This document shows, piece by piece, positions 63,305 through 64,000 of a stretch of DNA of 64,000 bases (position 1 is its first letter; each line of letters begins with the position of its first letter). Location: contig JAQTNE010000007.1 of assembly GCA_028713975.1 (NCBI GenBank), forward strand, positions 62,001 to 126,000. Direction: 5' to 3'. The translations under genes and the position numbers were made by a program. The notes below the pieces were generated by a model that saw only the letters and a program-made list of their open reading frames with translations, was not told the origin of the DNA and did not search any database. The stretch is from Sulfuricella sp. Its GTDB lineage: Bacteria; Pseudomonadota; Gammaproteobacteria; Burkholderiales; Sulfuricellaceae.

Positions 63305-64000
63305 TTAGCTGTCGTTTCCCGGCCCAGCCGGCTTATGGTCGGGCGCCTTCAACTGCAACGCCAATTCATAAAGCGTGTTCTTCTTTTCGCCGCTGATCTC
63401 GGCAGCCAGTTTCACCGCCTGCTTGAGAGGCATTTCCGCCAGCAGGATTTGCAGCATGCGCTGCGCCTCCTCACCAACCCCGTCTGTCTCGGCAATCTCG
63501 GCGCCTGACACCAGCAGCACAAACTCGCCCTTTTGCCGGTTCTGGTCGGCCTCGAGCCAATCCAGCGCGGCTTCCAGCATGCTGGTATGGATGGTTTCGA
63601 ACAGCTTGGTCAATTCACGCGCGATCGTGACGGTGCGCCCGCCACCCAGCACTTCGCGCAGATCCGCCATGCTCGCGAGAATGCGGTGGGGCGATTCATA
63701 AAACACCAAGGTATAGGGCAAATTTTTCAGCGCGGCCAGTTCGCGCTTGCGCCCCGAGGATGAGTGCGGCAGGAAGCCGTAGAACAGAAAATGCGGCGCC
63801 GTGATTCCTGCCGCCGAAAAGGCGCTGACCGCCGCATTTGCGCCGGGAACCGGCACGACCGGCAAGCCCGCCTCGCGCACCTTGGCAACCAGATGTGCGC
63901 CGGGATCACTCACCGCCGGTGTGCCGGCATCAGACACCAGTGCCAGCGACTTGCCCGACTGGAGCATCTCGATCAATCTGGCGGCGGCCTGGTACTCGTT
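63305..64000 (-). CDS. rsmI: 16S rRNA (cytidine1402-2'-O)-methyltransferase RsmI, 5' end outside window
   Basis: Methylates the ribose of C1402 in the decoding centre. The visible part includes GKSLALVSDAGTPAVSDPGA, VPVPGANAAVSAFSAAG, and FYESPHRILASMADL, all typical of the RsmI tetrapyrrole-methylase fold. LLAEMPLKQAVKLAAEISGE is the usual end region. The frame is open to the window edge (NEYQAAARLIEM before the first internal Met at 63976), so the true start lies right of 64000. It converges on the holC neighbour. Confidence 0.95.
   Translation of the reverse strand, partial: NEYQAAARLIEMLQSGKSLALVSDAGTPAVSDPGAHLVAKVREAGLPVVPVPGANAAVSAFSAAGITAPHFLFYGFLPHSSSGRKRELAALKNLPYTLVFYESPHRILASMADLREVLGGGRTVTIARELTKLFETIHTSMLEAALDWLEADQNRQKGEFVLLVSGAEIAETDGVGEEAQRMLQILLAEMPLKQAVKLAAEISGEKKNTLYELALQLKAPDHKPAGPGNDS

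Overview
The window looks like a chromosomal segment of a betaproteobacterium, most likely a lithotroph of the order Nitrosomonadales (Gallionellaceae or Sulfuricellaceae type). This is inferred from gene order and protein character, not from a search. The clusters pilB-pilC-pilD-coaE-zapD-yacG, recA-recX-alaS, glyA-nrdR-ribD-ribE-ribBX-ribH-nusB-thiL-pgpA-pncC, ilvB-ilvH-ilvC-psd-pssA-leuA and rpsP-rimM-trmD-rplS are typical of that class. No rRNA, tRNA or CRISPR array was seen.

Layout. 1-1561: plsY (cut by the window edge), folB and a TSUP permease. 1562-3632: a degraded chromosomal integron with an N-terminally truncated IntI integrase on the plus strand, and facing away from it a complete gene cassette (lipoprotein gene plus attC) followed by a hicB antitoxin gene. 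A REP/BIME-like repeat sits where the integrase start should be. 3654-10128 (minus): xerD, ogt, a TPR-like periplasmic protein, the rpsP-rimM-trmD-rplS ribosome operon with a clear terminator, and ffh. 10214-18329 (plus): a CcsA-like membrane protein, a CorC/HlyC-like transporter, the type IV pilus assembly genes pilBCD, coaE, zapD and yacG. 18326-32355 (minus): alaS, recX, recA, pncC, pgpA, thiL, nusB, the riboflavin genes, nrdR, glyA and pmbA. 32610-33712 (plus): darP/yjgA and mogA.

34094-41540 is a respiratory [NiFe]-hydrogenase locus of the Isp type (HydDB group 1e). The minus-strand operon is protease - HupH-like - small subunit - Isp1 (cytochrome b) - 37-residue ORF - Isp2 (HdrD-like Fe-S protein) - large subunit. 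A divergent pair encodes a HypC-family chaperone and a HupK/HoxV-like scaffold. H2 oxidation by the Tat-exported dimer can feed electrons through Isp1 and Isp2. The general hypA/B/D/E/F genes are not in the window.

41774-49390: a coupled thioredoxin-like - TolC-like - membrane fusion protein operon without an inner-membrane pump, a PilZ-like protein, a YihY-family protein, a HugZ-like flavoprotein, a DUF2069 protein and malate dehydrogenase. 49588-56301 (minus): the branched-chain amino acid and phospholipid cluster, with a candidate Leu-rich leader peptide before leuA. 56454-58397: an ECF-like sigma factor with DUF3619, DUF3106 and RDD partners. 58435-64000: lptG, lptF, pepA, holC, a hypothetical gene and rsmI (cut by the window edge).

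The intergenic spaces carry several dispersed repeat families: long REP-like hairpins, paired inverted repeats of the GCAGAGGCGC type, a 240-bp MITE-like element, and G/C-rich CCCCTTTG and CTCACCCC repeats. Several of them run into coding ends (nusB, hydL, xerD). The main discovery candidates are the integron remnant, the hydrogenase operon with its bridging small ORF and intra-operon REP hairpin, the repeat families that supply gene ends, and the leuA leader.
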